DNA from: Taenia hydatigena
Taxonomy: Eukaryota > Platyhelminthes > Cestoda > Cyclophyllidea > Taeniidae
Length of the DNA: 64,000 bases
Direction: 5' to 3'
Assembly (NCBI GenBank): GCA_036345935.2
Contig: JADWOT020000004.1
Coordinates: forward strand, 8,080,734-8,144,733
This document shows, in pieces, positions 48,201-61,141 of this stretch (positions are counted from its first letter, which is position 1; each line of letters opens with the position of its first letter). A program made the translations under genes and the position numbers. The notes beneath the pieces were generated by a model that was not told where the DNA came from, made no database searches, and was given only the letters and a program-made list of their open reading frames with translations.

Positions 48201-48900
48201 TATTTAAAAAGAGAAATGTAGCAAGAGCTAGTAATTTAAGATCCACCGGTTACTGATCAATTTCTTTAACAACGATGTAGCAGTATAAGGCAGTCTTACA
48301 CAGTGTTACTAAGAGGTTTTGTGGATTAATGATAAGCAGCAAAAGTCTATTTGCATTTTTGGGTCAGTCATCAATCCGAGCCACTGCAGAATTTGTTGTT
48401 CAGGAAAGAGAAGCCCGAACTTTGAGGAAATTAGATTATTGAATTAAATGTAGTGGATAGTGGGACAAAGCCTGCCCATAAAGCGTCAGCGACGAAATCA
48501 AGAAGTTGCTTATCTGATGTGCTTCATATCAGGCGCTTCTGTCAAATCCTCTTCTCTCACCTATTCATCAATTTGAAACGCTTTGTGACGGATTCTACTT
48601 TGACAACCTACCCTCGTTAATGCTAATGGGAATGTGAAAATGTGAGAACCTTCCTTCCATTTGCACAATGCTCACGAGCTCCTTCGCAGTCAAAACCACA
48701 AAGAGTGGACTCAAACAAAGGCCAAAAACCACTCAAAAAGGAAAATGACGCAAAAAAGAACGTCAAGATAGTTAGGCCGATGGTGCGACCTACCCGATTA
48801 CTCTACCATTTAAAGATCAGCAGTCGGTCGCTCTTATTCTGCACATGCAAAGCATGCAATTAAGAGAAAACAAATGTTGCCGCCGCAAGGAAAGCAACCT
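45255..48900. other. AT-richer DNA without convincing genes
   Basis: An AC run lies at 45308-45330. Two overlapping frames near 45420-45600 follow an acceptor-like TACGCCAG; neither is decisive. The remainder, to the gap, shows only short scattered frames. Confidence 0.4.
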
Positions 48901-49106
48901 CAGCGCTTACTTTTCATCGCATTTTTCGTAAATCTGCGTGTTGGAGCCCGAACACCTCGGGTACAACAATAGCGATAGCTGATGTCTGTTGCAGCAGATG
49001 CATGTGTAATGCATCACATTCTGTGATTGCCTTTGCGCGTCTGAATGCTGGTGGCGCAAGATCCTCAAGCATGCCTCTGCTGATAGCTGCCGCAGTCGTA
49101 CAAAGG

Positions 49107-50010
49107 NNNNNNNNNNNNNNNNNNNNNNNNNNNNNNNNNNNNNNNNNNNNNNNNNNNNNNNNNNNNNNNNNNNNNNNNNNNNNNNNNNNNNNNNNNNNNN
49201 NNNNNNNNNNNNNNNNNNNNNNNNNNNNNNNNNNNNNNNNNNNNNNNNNNNNNNNNNNNNNNNNNNNNNNNNNNNNNNNNNNNNNNNNNNNNNNNNNNNN
49301 NNNNNNNNNNNNNNNNNNNNNNNNNNNNNNNNNNNNNNNNNNNNNNNNNNNNNNNNNNNNNNNNNNNNNNNNNNNNNNNNNNNNNNNNNNNNNNNNNNNN
49401 NNNNNNNNNNNNNNNNNNNNNNNNNNNNNNNNNNNNNNNNNNNNNNNNNNNNNNNNNNNNNNNNNNNNNNNNNNNNNNNNNNNNNNNNNNNNNNNNNNNN
49501 NNNNNNNNNNNNNNNNNNNNNNNNNNNNNNNNNNNNNNNNNNNNNNNNNNNNNNNNNNNNNNNNNNNNNNNNNNNNNNNNNNNNNNNNNNNNNNNNNNNN
49601 NNNNNNNNNNNNNNNNNNNNNNNNNNNNNNNNNNNNNNNNNNNNNNNNNNNNNNNNNNNNNNNNNNNNNNNNNNNNNNNNNNNNNNNNNNNNNNNNNNNN
49701 NNNNNNNNNNNNNNNNNNNNNNNNNNNNNNNNNNNNNNNNNNNNNNNNNNNNNNNNNNNNNNNNNNNNNNNNNNNNNNNNNNNNNNNNNNNNNNNNNNNN
49801 NNNNNNNNNNNNNNNNNNNNNNNNNNNNNNNNNNNNNNNNNNNNNNNNNNNNNNNNNNNNNNNNNNNNNNNNNNNNNNNNNNNNNNNNNNNNNNNNNNNN
49901 NNNNNNNNNNNNNNNNNNNNNNNNNNNNNNNNNNNNNNNNNNNNNNNNNNNNNNNNNNNNNNNNNNNNNNNNNNNNNNNNNNNNNNNNNNNNNNNNNNNN
50001 NNNNNNNNNN
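49107..50010. other. Scaffold gap of 904 N
   Basis: A run of N. Any frame drawn across it is meaningless. Its left flank contains a short frame (MCNASHSVIAFARLNAGG region) that could be an exon edge but cannot be judged. Confidence 0.99.
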
Positions 50011-52339
50011 CACACAATGAGAAAGTAAAGAATGCCTAGACCGAACGCCCCTTGATTACGATATAATCTGCTACCAAAAATTGCGGGACAAGAGATTTCC
50101 ACATTATTTGAAATAAGTGTAGTAGATATTACTGAGACGTATCGTTTGTGATCAAATTGCTTGAACAGTTCAATTTGGGTGATGCCTAGTCACTCGAAGG
50201 GCATCGCTCTCAAGGCGACTCTCTGTTTCGAATAACGGAGAAAAGGTGCATGTCTCCCCTGCCTAAACTTTATTCGGGATCATTGTACGAAGAGCAAGCA
50301 ACAGCGCTATCCAACCTGAGTGATGGTGCAACAGTGGATTCACTACTCCTACATCGACATTGAAATTTGTGTGGCGGAGGCTGACTGCCACCCAGCTGAC
50401 ATGACATGGTACGTGGTGGGTAGCAGGATTGGCAGACCATGAATTTGTTCTTCCTGTACCTTCTCCACGCACGTCTAGAGTGGTTTGCTGAGTGAATGTC
50501 CGACTGGGAGAATGGCGTATGGCGGGACTGACTCGGAGTGCCACGGCTGCTGAGCGAATGGACACCTCGTCATCATGGATTGCCCCCGAATCGTCCAAAC
50601 ACGAAGTTCATCTCATGGACCTGAGGCACTTTCCACTTCATGTCTCAAGGACTGTGCTTTCAGCGTGTGCGTATGGTGGAATGTAGACACAGTTTCTCGT
50701 GGTGGTGAATGGTTTACTTACAGAAGACTGAAGGTCACTGATAGGCGAGATCCTTCTACTCGATGAAAACCGATACAACTGCTTCTCACTTTGCGACATT
50801 CAACCAGATGCCTTTTCCACACCACAGCGACTGACATTAACGACAGTGTGGCCAACTTCACAGGCAACAAGGATGCCAGATGGATGATCACGAAGCAGCA
50901 GTGGTGGAGTATGAGACACGATGAGAGGAATTCACTGAATCGTGCTTCGGTTTCTTTCCTCTTTGCTCTGCTCTCTGTGTACCAGAGGACGCATAATTGG
51001 CCTTTGCTCAGTGTGATTGACACTTGATGGAGTGATGAGTGTACTATCCCTCACCTTTGTCATTTATCAATCAAGTGTTGTGTACTGAACGCGATTTTAT
51101 GGCTTGTATTCTCTGATTCGCATGCATCACTACTGACGGTTGTCAGTGATTACTCGATGGTACTTAATCATCGTCACGTTTATCAAGGTCACCGTATTTA
51201 TATTTATTTGGGCGCCTTTCCCTTCAGAGGGTGCATTTAAGGTTTAGGTGTTGTGGTTGTGGTCTAGGGCAGAAGTAATCAATCAATTTCTGGGTGACTG
51301 CTAGAGGTCTAAGGTAGAGGAGCTCGTGTAGGATGAGAAGATTAGCGATAAGCTCAAGGACTTCCTACGGAGCGTTGTCCACGACGCCGTCACATACACT
51401 GGACATGCGAACGCCGAGACTGTCACTATTAGTGGATAGTCTAGACCGTAAGCCATTCGTAGCACATTTTAAAACGACTTTACACAACTTGCTCACCGCT
51501 CATTAACAAGTGAGCATTTGATAAGTTCTTGCCATAGAACAGCGCCACTGATTTGTTGACCAAGTGACAAGTGGCTTTTATCTGCTCGAGGAATGCATTC
51601 TTGGCAGCAAATAACAACATGCTGGTGCCAGAACAAAAGATGCTCCAAAGCAGCTAGAACAGATGGTGATGGTGAGCACAAAAATGAGGGTTTTGCGATA
51701 CACGTAGGCAAACCTATCGAGTGTTGATAAACACCACACCTCCGAAATTCTGCTTTAAAACCTTTGAGGAATCAGGTGAGTTAAAGCAAATCGACATCAT
51801 TTGTTTCCGCGTTTTATCACCTTCAAGCAAAGCATCGTCGTCCCAATCACGAATTCTGTTGAAAATCCTCACTCAGTTCACTTGACAAGGTGTGAAGAGG
51901 AGTATGCAAGGCCGAAATGTGTCGAGTTGGAGAAAGCAATGCACTCCCTTTGGAGGTCTGGGCATGATTTGCCAAGTGGCATTTAAAATGTTGTTGTTAA
52001 GGTAAAGAGGGTTGAGCTAGTGCGTGGCTGTAGTTTGTACACATCAAACTCGAAGGCAAGACATCAAAAACAAAGGTTAATAAGGTGTTTTCCAAACGGA
52101 TTGCCTTAATTCACATGGCGTTATATTATAATTCAATTGCATGATTGGCCAAGCGATTGAAGAATAAGCAGCGTCTGTTATTCACGGTTATCCTCAACTG
52201 ACCATTTTGACCAGACGATAGTCACTCATTCGTCTTGCATACCAGTTTCAAACAAACAAATTTCATCCTTTTCACATGCATGCTTCGCCCCTTTTACTAT
52301 TTCCACTTTCCTTAGTCCTCCACTTTGTATTTGCGACAT
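50011..52339. other. No supported gene
   Basis: Only short frames. Bases 52128-52213 resemble 5145-5230 (shared ATTCAATTGCATGATT and CAGCGTCTGTTATTC-like strings). Confidence 0.45.
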
Positions 52340-52725
52340 TCTTTTACTCTACAACACCTCACATTTGCTGTCCACATTAAAATTGCCCAACCGCTTTCCA
52401 GTTTTATTCCACAAAAAAAAAGAACTTATGTTCTAGCATCCCTATTCTTGAGACTTATCTCCTTTTTACGGGCTACATTTCCGTTGCCATCGCGACCCAT
52501 CGGCGTGGTATTATGATGCTCTCAAGGTCTTTGCTGTCCTCGCATTGCGAGGCAAAAGCTCTCCACTCTGAAGCACTGCGAAGCAACATCAACGCACACT
52601 AGAATCGCTTGAACCAGTTGGTTTTCTCTAAGCCCCGTAGTCCACATTTACATGCCCCAGATCACACAGCAATGCAAATTCACGTCTTTATTTTAATAAT
52701 AATTTACTCGAAACTCAACCACACA
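52340..52725 (+). repeat. Dispersed coding-derived repeat, copy 1
   Basis: Reverse-complement partner of 62865-63250. A shared peptide frame is visible: ASLFLRLISFL..TFPLPSRP then VVL, followed here by TGA where the other copy has CGA. Further shared codons are RQ.LST..H.E.T. The matching DNA continues through AAGCCCCGTAG.CCACATTTAC and CACGTCTTTATTT. Confidence 0.7.
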
Positions 52726-53496
52726 CAAATATTGAGGCTAAAGTTAAAAAAAAAAACTGTCCGTCAGCCTTGCTACTACAAGGCTTTGACCCAAAGAACC
52801 AATTATTGCTCGCATAGCTGGTGCCTTCACTTCACTTTCGTCCTGACAACTCTGACCTTGCAAAAATGCGTTCCAGGTTATTTCTGCTTTAATATTTCTA
52901 TCATATATTTGCATCGCAACGTGCAACGATCAGCTCCACTCTGTTTAAAGACCAACGTCGACAAGTCCAGGTAAGCATGTATGTCACGCCAACGAGGCAG
53001 TTGTAAGGCCAGCGGACCAACATATCTTTGGGCAAAGGTAAAAGATACAAAGGATGGCAGACACACCAGCAGGTGTTATTGGAAGCCGTTCAACAAACAG
53101 ATCTCCCACCGAAATCTCTATTCCATCTAGTTAGCTCTGTCAGCATATCATTCAACTCCAATAGTGGTACTAGCTACCACGTTGGCTTAAGGGAACCGCG
53201 TGCTGAAATGACAACAAAACGAATGAGCAAGGCCAATTGTTGTAAGAAGGTAAAAACGTCTGATTCAAATTATTTAGCATGCTTACCAAGTTACAGGTTT
53301 GCTCTGGTTTCGTTTCTACGTGGCACCCACACCGTACTCATCGTTACCAAGACCTCCAAACACAGTCTCAGTGGTCTCCCATGGGTCTGCTTCTATATCC
53401 ACTTTACCCCTTGCCATTGCCACCGACGGCGAGGATAGGTCTTGTTGGCAGCCTGATGGGACTGTGATGTCGTTAAAAAACAACTCTTAACCAGCG
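52726..53496. other. No supported gene
   Basis: Contains an A10 tract near 52746 and overlapping short frames; nothing decisive. Confidence 0.4.
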
Positions 53497-54339
53497 TTGA
53501 AGACGGTAGCGACAGCAGAGCGAGTGCCAGTAAGTAAAATTGCACGCCATCATCACCATCATCATCAAACACCCCAACAATCTCGTCAAGTCAATGAGCA
53601 CACCAAAAAAGCCAGCAGCACCGCAATAAAAAAGAAGGCATTACAACACATGAACGGCCGAGTATTACACCACCCGACACTGTCGAAACAAGTCAATGTG
53701 CTATTGGGTGGCATCTCGTCCACACGCTCCACCGCAATGGTAGAGCGTCTGCACTCAAGGGCCATTGAAGGATGAACAAAAGCAGTAGTCAATGCAGACA
53801 AGCCTCATTCCACCCCTTATGATCCGTGGGCAGGAACACATACGATCGCAATTTACTTCAGCGCAAACCGCCCCCCCCCCTTCCCCTCCTCTAAGCACCG
53901 ATCGCCCATCGCATCGCGAACGCAATCACATCAAGAGCAGCCACGCAACACTCCAAGCAGCTCCGACTCCAACACTGCCTGCCTGCAAAATATTCATACC
54001 TCCGTTACCGAACAGTCCTGAGCAGGCAGTCAATATTACAAAACGACTACGCGTAAAGAATCCACTGGCGCATCCAGTCACCACCTGGATCACATGCACA
54101 CGGCACCCCTAACGTCCTGCCTTACACCGATCGCCTACACCTACACCTCGTCAAACAAGCACCGACTACCTCACTTCCATGCGATTACATCACAGTGCAC
54201 ATTAATAAACCCAACACAGCCCCTCATCCCCCCCACTCCCCCCTCCAATCTCCTCATACGTCTTGCATACCACAATTCCACCCGCATGCAGCCATCAAAG
54301 CATCTGGGCAGTGGAGGTGGCCATCCACTTTTCCTTTGA
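53497..54339 (+). pseudogene. Long plus-strand frame interrupted only by two TGA codons
   Basis: One frame is open over about 280 codons apart from TGA at 53773 and near 54019. It includes RHHHHHHQTPQQSRQVNEHT, then a Ser/Pro/Thr/His-rich part such as SSHHLDHMHTAPLTSC and IPPTPPSNLL, and ends in TGA. A C10 homopolymer at 53871-53880 lies within it and could hide a base-count error. The local strand is C/A-rich, which lowers stop frequency, so chance is a real alternative. It could be exonic DNA with small introns, or a decayed gene. Confidence 0.25.
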
Positions 54340-57300
54340 AACAGACTGACACCAACAACTATTCGTCATGACGGACTTCCCACGTCCACTCGATACCGTG
54401 CAAGGTGCGATGTCCACTCTACTTTTGAAGGCAAATTGACCCTCAAGAATTGTACGAATGGAGGTAATTAAGATGAATAAGTGAACAGCTACCACGAATT
54501 CACAGCTCAGGCATTAGTGTACGAGTAAATGGTAAAGCAGGTTCGAGGGAAGTGGGCTGCGTCCTCACTAAATGCATGTTTAGGCGAATGTCAGGGATGC
54601 CTGAATGGAAATGCGCACAGGTGCAGCCCCACACAATGGTCCAGCACCTCCACCACCACCACCAGCAGCTAGAGCAGCCTTCGCAAGGTAAGAAAGAACC
54701 GACAGCTCCACCCTACCAAGTTCTGCATTCTTCGCCACAATCAGCTGTCTTCCCTTTTGCAACCTTTCGAGAGATCTAGGAATCTCCTCCCTCCACTCCT
54801 ACTCTCCATCACAATCCTCTTCTATCGCCTCGTCCAATTTATGGAATCCGACATCAGCTCTACACCTTTCGTCAACCTTCCCTCTCGATCAAATGTCATC
54901 GATTTAAGCTCAGGACACTTGCAGGCCCTCTCTTGTATGATCTCGTCTCTCCTACCGCAGCCATTGTCTGTTGCCATAGTGGTGAAACGTGCAGTGCCAT
55001 TTGTGCCCTCAAAAGGCATTATAGAGTGACCACTGATGGACAACGATGGCAATTGCTTCCTGAGAACACATTACACAAATCCTCCACAGTAGGTCAAAAC
55101 TGGCCGATGCATGACAAGTTGTAGGCACATTGTGGTAAGCACAGGCTAATCGTGAGCTTTCAACGCACAAAGAACAGAGGAATGTAGTGGGGCCAAATTG
55201 AGGCAAAGAGGTCAACACGAGAAGGCAATCGAACTGCTTTTCAGTCCCAGCCAAGGTCAACCACACTTGGACAGAATTTGACGCCAAACGATAGATACAA
55301 ACAAATGGGATCCAAGAAGTGAGAAAAGGTGTGTATTTTGCCAGTCTTAAGCTCCGAGTCAGTAACTTCGAGGAGAGTGCAGTGCTGCTGCGTCACCACT
55401 TCCATCTGAATTTCGTGCGCGTACAGGAAGAAGAGAATGCTACATGCACTAGCCTTTCACCCTCCCCCTTCACATAAAACGCATTCATCTTTGCCTTGTC
55501 ACCTAAATCAATCCCTCAAGTGGTGGGCACACATTCAACGTTCCGACGATTGCTCACTAACTCTCCCAGATCTGCTCATGAGCTAAACGCCTGCTCAGCG
55601 TCTACAGATGGGAAAAACTCATTAATAGCCACAAGAGACTTGACAACTGCGTTGCAGTCGACTGAATTAGTGATGCTTATGCACACCTAGAACAAATCAA
55701 CCCCTTCCATCCTCAAGCATATTAACACCTCCACACTTCAACCACATGCCTCACCAATGCAGACGCTATGCACGTAAGCTCGAAGGCAACTCTTAAGGCA
55801 CTCTCAAAACAAGCGACTAATCCAAGAGCACTGCCAGAATATTTAATACGAGATTTGCCTAATGACTTGATCAGAAGAATCGGTGCAACACCGAGCAGGT
55901 AAAACCAAGTTGTTGAGTTGAATACAAAAGTCAGGAGTGAACGAAGAAAATGAACCGATGAAGAACAAATGATAGATGGCTATGTGAACGCGGGATACAA
56001 ATTGATATGAAGTGGCTGAGTACTTTGTATTATGAATGGGCAAATAGGAGAACGATAAAAGCTTACAAATGTAGGTGACATAGGACGACAGGCATAACTA
56101 GGAACTCAGCTACTCTCGCCCCCAATTCCATGGCGATGGCCTGGACTCGATTAAGGCTCCTTCCCCATTTCTGCCAGCCTCACTTCCTGTACCACCGAGG
56201 CAGTCCCAATGGCGGCAGTTGAGGCGACATGTTTGCAGTAGGCTGCATCCAGCCCCTCCGACACCAGGTCGCGCGTAGCCTCCAGTGCTGCGTTCGACGA
56301 CAACGCCAATCCTCCACGTACCACAGACTCCACCACCACTGCTTCTCCGTCATCCTCCACCGATGCATCTGTGTCTGCACCTCCGCCTCACTTGACCTTT
56401 ATATTGGTCGCTATAATGTAGAAAAGACACCTGCTTCAGTAGTACACATTGTAAGGCCGGTCTTCTCTAATCTCCCCACAATCTCGTGCATGCGCCTTCT
56501 CATAAGCAAGTATTGCAGCAGTGAAGAATGGTCTCCAATCGCCTTCCTATGAAGTTTCTCTCAAACATCCCCCAGTTGCACCGAAACCCCATCGAGTAGA
56601 CAGTTCGAAGGCATCACCAACGTTCGTTCTTTGTAAGCGAACGATTCGTTGTCAACAACTGCGTCTGAATTCCACCATAAATATGAACGAAGCATAGTCT
56701 TTTCGGGATAGAGTGGTGTGCATTCCAGACCCATGAGAGGACCGTCTAGGACAAAACAATGATGCAATTTTCCATCCCCAGCAATCGCAGCTTTTCTCCC
56801 ACCCAGTCGCTCAGCCAGAGAATCACCCTACACGGACGTGAAGGAGATGCAGGAGCAACAAATACATGGCCCACCAATCCTACCCTCTAACATGCGAATG
56901 GCAGTCATGTGCTCAGCATCCACCATCACCACCACAACCACTTCCATGATGGCGTAGGGGTGATTAGCCAACTGTCGCATCGCTGCTCACACATCAGTCT
57001 TGCATGAAATCAGCCAAAAGAGATATGCCACATCCCCATCGCCTTCAACCAGAGGATAGCAGCCGTCGAAGCGGTAGCAGCAGACACCATCACATCCATA
57101 CAACGTGCTCTAACAGGTCCCATCGAAAACCGTACGAACTCTTTCGATCATCCAATGCAAAGGCGCAGGTGATAAGCGAATAAATATTACCTCACTTTAA
57201 CCACTCAAGCTTATTATAGGCATTTAAAAACGACGCAGGACAGTTTGCATAGGGTTGACTAATTTTAGTAGCAGGTTATATCACAACCGCGGCACAAAGT

Positions 57301-57686
57301 CAGAACGACTCAAACTCAAGGTTATCAATCGAGAACTGCGAGATGCTGACTATTTAAGTCACCCGATTGGGTTGTCTAAACACGAGTTCGTTGTACGATA
57401 CGATCGTCCATATTCGACAATCAGGCACCAGTTCCGATATACTAGAGTCTTCGTCAACAAGGCCCACTAATTTTGCCAAAGAGTAACTCGTGCGCAGTGA
57501 AATCCGAAACTGCATCGAGGTAATCGTTAACTCGTAAGAATCTTCAGCAGCTTTCGACTAACTTAGAGAAAGCAAGAAAATCAAATGCCTAGATTAGATT
57601 TACCATCAATACATGGTGTAGGAAGAGAAACTTACACCCTGGACAACGCAAGTCTCAAACTCCCTTTTCTTCCCTCCTGCAAGGCA
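54340..57686. other. Patchy GC-rich DNA, possibly exonic but unresolved
   Basis: A strong donor-like CGCAAG/GTAAGA string at 54690 follows a His/Pro-rich segment. The CpG-containing 56150-56400 interval is open in four frames (one minus frame reads SNAALEATRDLVSEGLDAAY). I cannot choose among the frames. Confidence 0.3.
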
Positions 57687-58295
57687 TCAACGAACAGCGA
57701 GAACCACATGTTCGTCAGGTTTCGCCACTTCCACAGTCCGTGCAACCAAATCCATAACTTCACAGACAGGCAACGAGGAAGTAGCGATAGTAGCAGAACC
57801 ATCAGCTAATGTGATTTCATTTTCAGATGTAGTAACAACTGACCACTCATTAATGGTGGCATGAACCCGCGCCGCTTCAAACAAAAAGAGTGCACAGAAG
57901 TGGAGGGTTAACGGGTAAGAGTTACCACTGCAGCGAGGAATTTGATGGGCTGGACATACAGCAAGAGAGGCAACGTCAAAGACACACTGGTCGTAAACCT
58001 TTATACTCCGTCTGCGTAGATAGTGAGTACCATACAGGCAGAGGAGACTGAGCTGTCGAGGAGACCGCCAGCGATCTCCGGCTTCGTGGTCGCGATGATG
58101 CTGCTGCAGCACGAGGCTGAAGGTGGTTGAGGGGTGTAGGTTCAGCAATTGGCTGTTGATCACTGCCTTTGCCGTATCGCATTCCTTGTCTGTAAGAAAA
58201 GTAGGGTCATGGTGAAGTAGAAGCGAATGGCAAAAATACAACGAGAACACAAGAGAGAAGTGAAATGAATCATGATGTAAAAAAGAGTAAGTCAC
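57687..58295 (-). CDS. Candidate exon(s), 202-codon minus frame
   Basis: Open for 202 codons without an ATG start. A strong acceptor (TTTTCTTACAG at about 58193) suggests an exon beginning ACAAGGAATGCG. From it two frames are open: the long one (NSQLLNLHPSTTFSLVLQQH and TINEWSVVTTSENEITLADG) and a Ser/Pro/Gln-rich one (RSLAVSSTAQSPLPVWYSLS). The length is unusual for chance, but the frame choice is open. Function unknown. Confidence 0.25.
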   Translation of the reverse strand: MTYSFLHHDSFHFSLVFSLYFCHSLLLHHDPTFLTDKECDTAKAVINSQLLNLHPSTTFSLVLQQHHRDHEAGDRWRSPRQLSLLCLYGTHYLRRRSIKVYDQCVFDVASLAVCPAHQIPRCSGNSYPLTLHFCALFLFEAARVHATINEWSVVTTSENEITLADGSATIATSSLPVCEVMDLVARTVEVAKPDEHVVLAVR

Positions 58296-60829
58296 AGGGG
58301 CTTTAAAGAACAGAAAACACTACAATCCTACGTGTTGCATCGGCTCGCTTCCGTTTGGGTCAAGAAATACCCACCATCGAAAACGCGTCTGAAAAAACGA
58401 ATTTATACCGCACACTACAGGAAAGGGATGACTAGCTCACGCAACAAGACTTCACCCACCTTTATCACAGAAGCTTTACCACAGCCCAGGTGCCTCATTA
58501 TTCAATCGACCTCAAAAAATTGTTCACAAAACGATAAGTGCATTTCCTTACCAAAAATGATCCCACGCCTACCTTACTACCTTATATTCAGCCAATTATT
58601 ACAAACCGATAAGAAACTAACAATACATGGTTGGCGTCGAGCCTGTTTAAAAAAGTAAGGACACTAAATGTGATACGTTGGTGCGGGGGGAGGGGGCAAA
58701 CACTTACTGTAGCTACTACTGGGCGACAGTCATCAAAGCATCAGCGGCACCCACGACTCAGCAAGGAGATGAGAAAGGGGTCGAGTAGTTGACACCCGTA
58801 GTTTCACCAATGAAACAGCCTTTTGATTGTTCGTCTCCACGCACGTACTCGCTGCCATGAGACTGTGGTTCGCTGCCCCATGCAAGGAGCGCCGAATGAA
58901 GTGCACGCTGTCAATATGGACGACGAAGAAGCGCACACTCTTTCAACTCTCCAATGACTGCATCGTACAGAGTAGACGTCCTCATCAACCCCTGCAGCTG
59001 AGAAACGGACAGCGAAGGCCTTTCAAGAGGACGAAATATAGCACAAGCTGACGCTTCGGCACTTTGAAGACTAAATCATAATGTATCCTTTCTAACCCCA
59101 ACAATTGAATATTTTCATTAGTATTTGTTTTAGATCCATCAGGAAAAAATAAATTTCTGGATTTATTAGCCCCTATTTTTCATCGAAGTCAACAACAGTT
59201 ATTTGGACTGAATCATAGGTAAGGAGGCATCGCGAGCCATTTTCTTGCAAGCGAACCTTCACGTTTAACTGATAGAATTACTAAAAATTCACATTTTTGA
59301 ATCCGCTGATGCAATAGAGGCCAAATCAAGACACAGGGAACTACATTCCACAATTGTTGCATCATTTATCAGTTCTTCCCAACATATTTCCTAGTTTCAA
59401 CTTTATGGCCTTTTACAACAATTGTTGTAGGACCTCAAACGCTACCTTAGAATCGCCTGGAATGGTTCGACAAGTTACTTCATGCATACAAATGAGACGC
59501 GTAACCAACAAGAAAATCCGAACCCTCACCATTTGTCTTAATTTGAATGGAACTTGCACCCGCAAAAGTAAGCAAACTTAACCATATTGCAACAAGTCAC
59601 CTACGCCAAGAAGGACAATGTCGATACTAGCATTAGATTAAAGCAGACAAAAGAATTCGAGCGTGACATTGCAGGCAATGCAGAAACTATGATTGCAGCA
59701 AGCCAAGAAACCCTAACCACACTTTCACGTCAAGCTATACTTCTAGACATACACAAAGTGAACAAATAAAACACGCTTTATAATGGACAATCACACATCC
59801 GCTACCCATAAAGAAAAGTGCAAGCCGCAAACAGCAACAACAACCTTAGCAAACCCCAAATTTTCATGTATGCCGCCGGGTATATGCAAAGGCTATTCGT
59901 TATGCAAAAAGCCAACTTTAGCAATAGCTATTGATATCAGCCTTAAGATTACAGCTAATCAAAATTTTGGATAGAATTACATTAGCTTGGAAGAAATGCC
60001 AGCTGTGCGTAGGCATATTTTAGCAAAAACCATTATTAGCATTAAATGCATGTTTCTTCACCCTAGCCTTTTCAGCTGTTGATGCAGACAAATTCTGTAT
60101 CACAAGAAGGCTCAGAGAGCGAATGAAGGAAGTCAGTTAATTCATCTATTGGTAGGGCTACTAAAATTTATGCAGATTAACTGTGCTAGTGATTATACGG
60201 TAGTGCGCCAACGTGATGTTAATGATTGCTCGAATTCAACAATGATTTGTAATAAATTATGCACAAAGGGATGTACTTTTTTGTGTAAATATGCCACTCG
60301 TGTTCGAATGCATTGCTAAGATGGGTATTATCACGGCTCGGCGCATGAGTGTTTCATGGTTAGTCTATGGCCCTTTGCAGGGAGCCATTTGTTATCCGTC
60401 TACTTTGTCGCGTGGGTTTGTCAGGTACTTCGGAAACTGATATTGCTATTCGCATTGAATGGTTTGTTATTCTTATAGCACTGACATATTAATGGAGCTT
60501 GATTTGTGGAAGAAGTTGAGAGTCCACTAAGTTGTTGAATTATTTCCAGTCGTTTTGGAAAGCGCTTATGCATACACATATGCTCATTCGATTCTGCACG
60601 CGCCTGCACGCTAAGCTAATCGCGATGGGAAAGATTACGTTACTGTTGGATATTATGCGAAATTGCGGCATTTTTTTATGCTGCGAAGTGGTTTAAGCGA
60701 TTTATTTAGACTGTTGTGGTAGTTTTAAATGGTCTTTTTTTACTAACAGTAGATTTTGACAACTGCAGCATAATCTGCTGAATGCAGTTGGAGATGTACC
60801 TATTATTTGGCTTTTCTTCTTGTTAAGGA
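58296..60829. other. No supported gene
   Basis: A 108-codon frame at 58332-58658 (plus) and smaller ones, with no splice or comparative support. The DNA becomes AT-rich after 59,000. Confidence 0.4.
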
Positions 60830-61116
60830 CGTCGGAGACACTGAATTCGATGGAAATTTGGTTCCCTCGGTGAAGCACTAAATATGAATCCCGCCTTTGC
60901 CATTACTTCGAACGTTGCTCAGGTGAGAAGGAATCTCAATTTACGAATTGTCATCATTCCCTTTTATGTGTTAATGTTTTTAATGTACGCGTTTTTGATA
61001 AGTATTTTTTTTTGCCATAGATCGCCAAATCCTTTCATAATTGGTGCATAGCAGAAGTTGGGTTGTCCAAGTTATTGCACTCATGTCGGTAGATTGGATT
61101 GCGCTTGTTGGACACT
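60830..61116 (+). repeat. Block paralogous to 20606-20735, with short ATG exon-like segment
   Basis: GACGTCGGAG, then an ATG at 60884 opening 13 codons (MNPAFAITSNVAQ) directly followed by GTGAGA at 60923, then about 165 extra bases before ATTGGATTGCGCTTGTTGG. The 39-base segment is a possible first micro-exon; no downstream exon is assigned. Confidence 0.45.
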
Positions 61117-61141
61117 TCGCACTGGAATTACTTATTAAGAT

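Noticed and set aside
48907..50102. Four frames of about 345-368 codons across the gap
   Set aside because: They consist almost entirely of unknown residues from the N run.
23284..54021. Selenocysteine insertion or a variant code with TGA as sense
   Set aside because: TGA also ends the best gene models, one TGA aligns with a Trp TGG and another site with CGA, and no SECIS-like element was identified. Ordinary decay explains the data.
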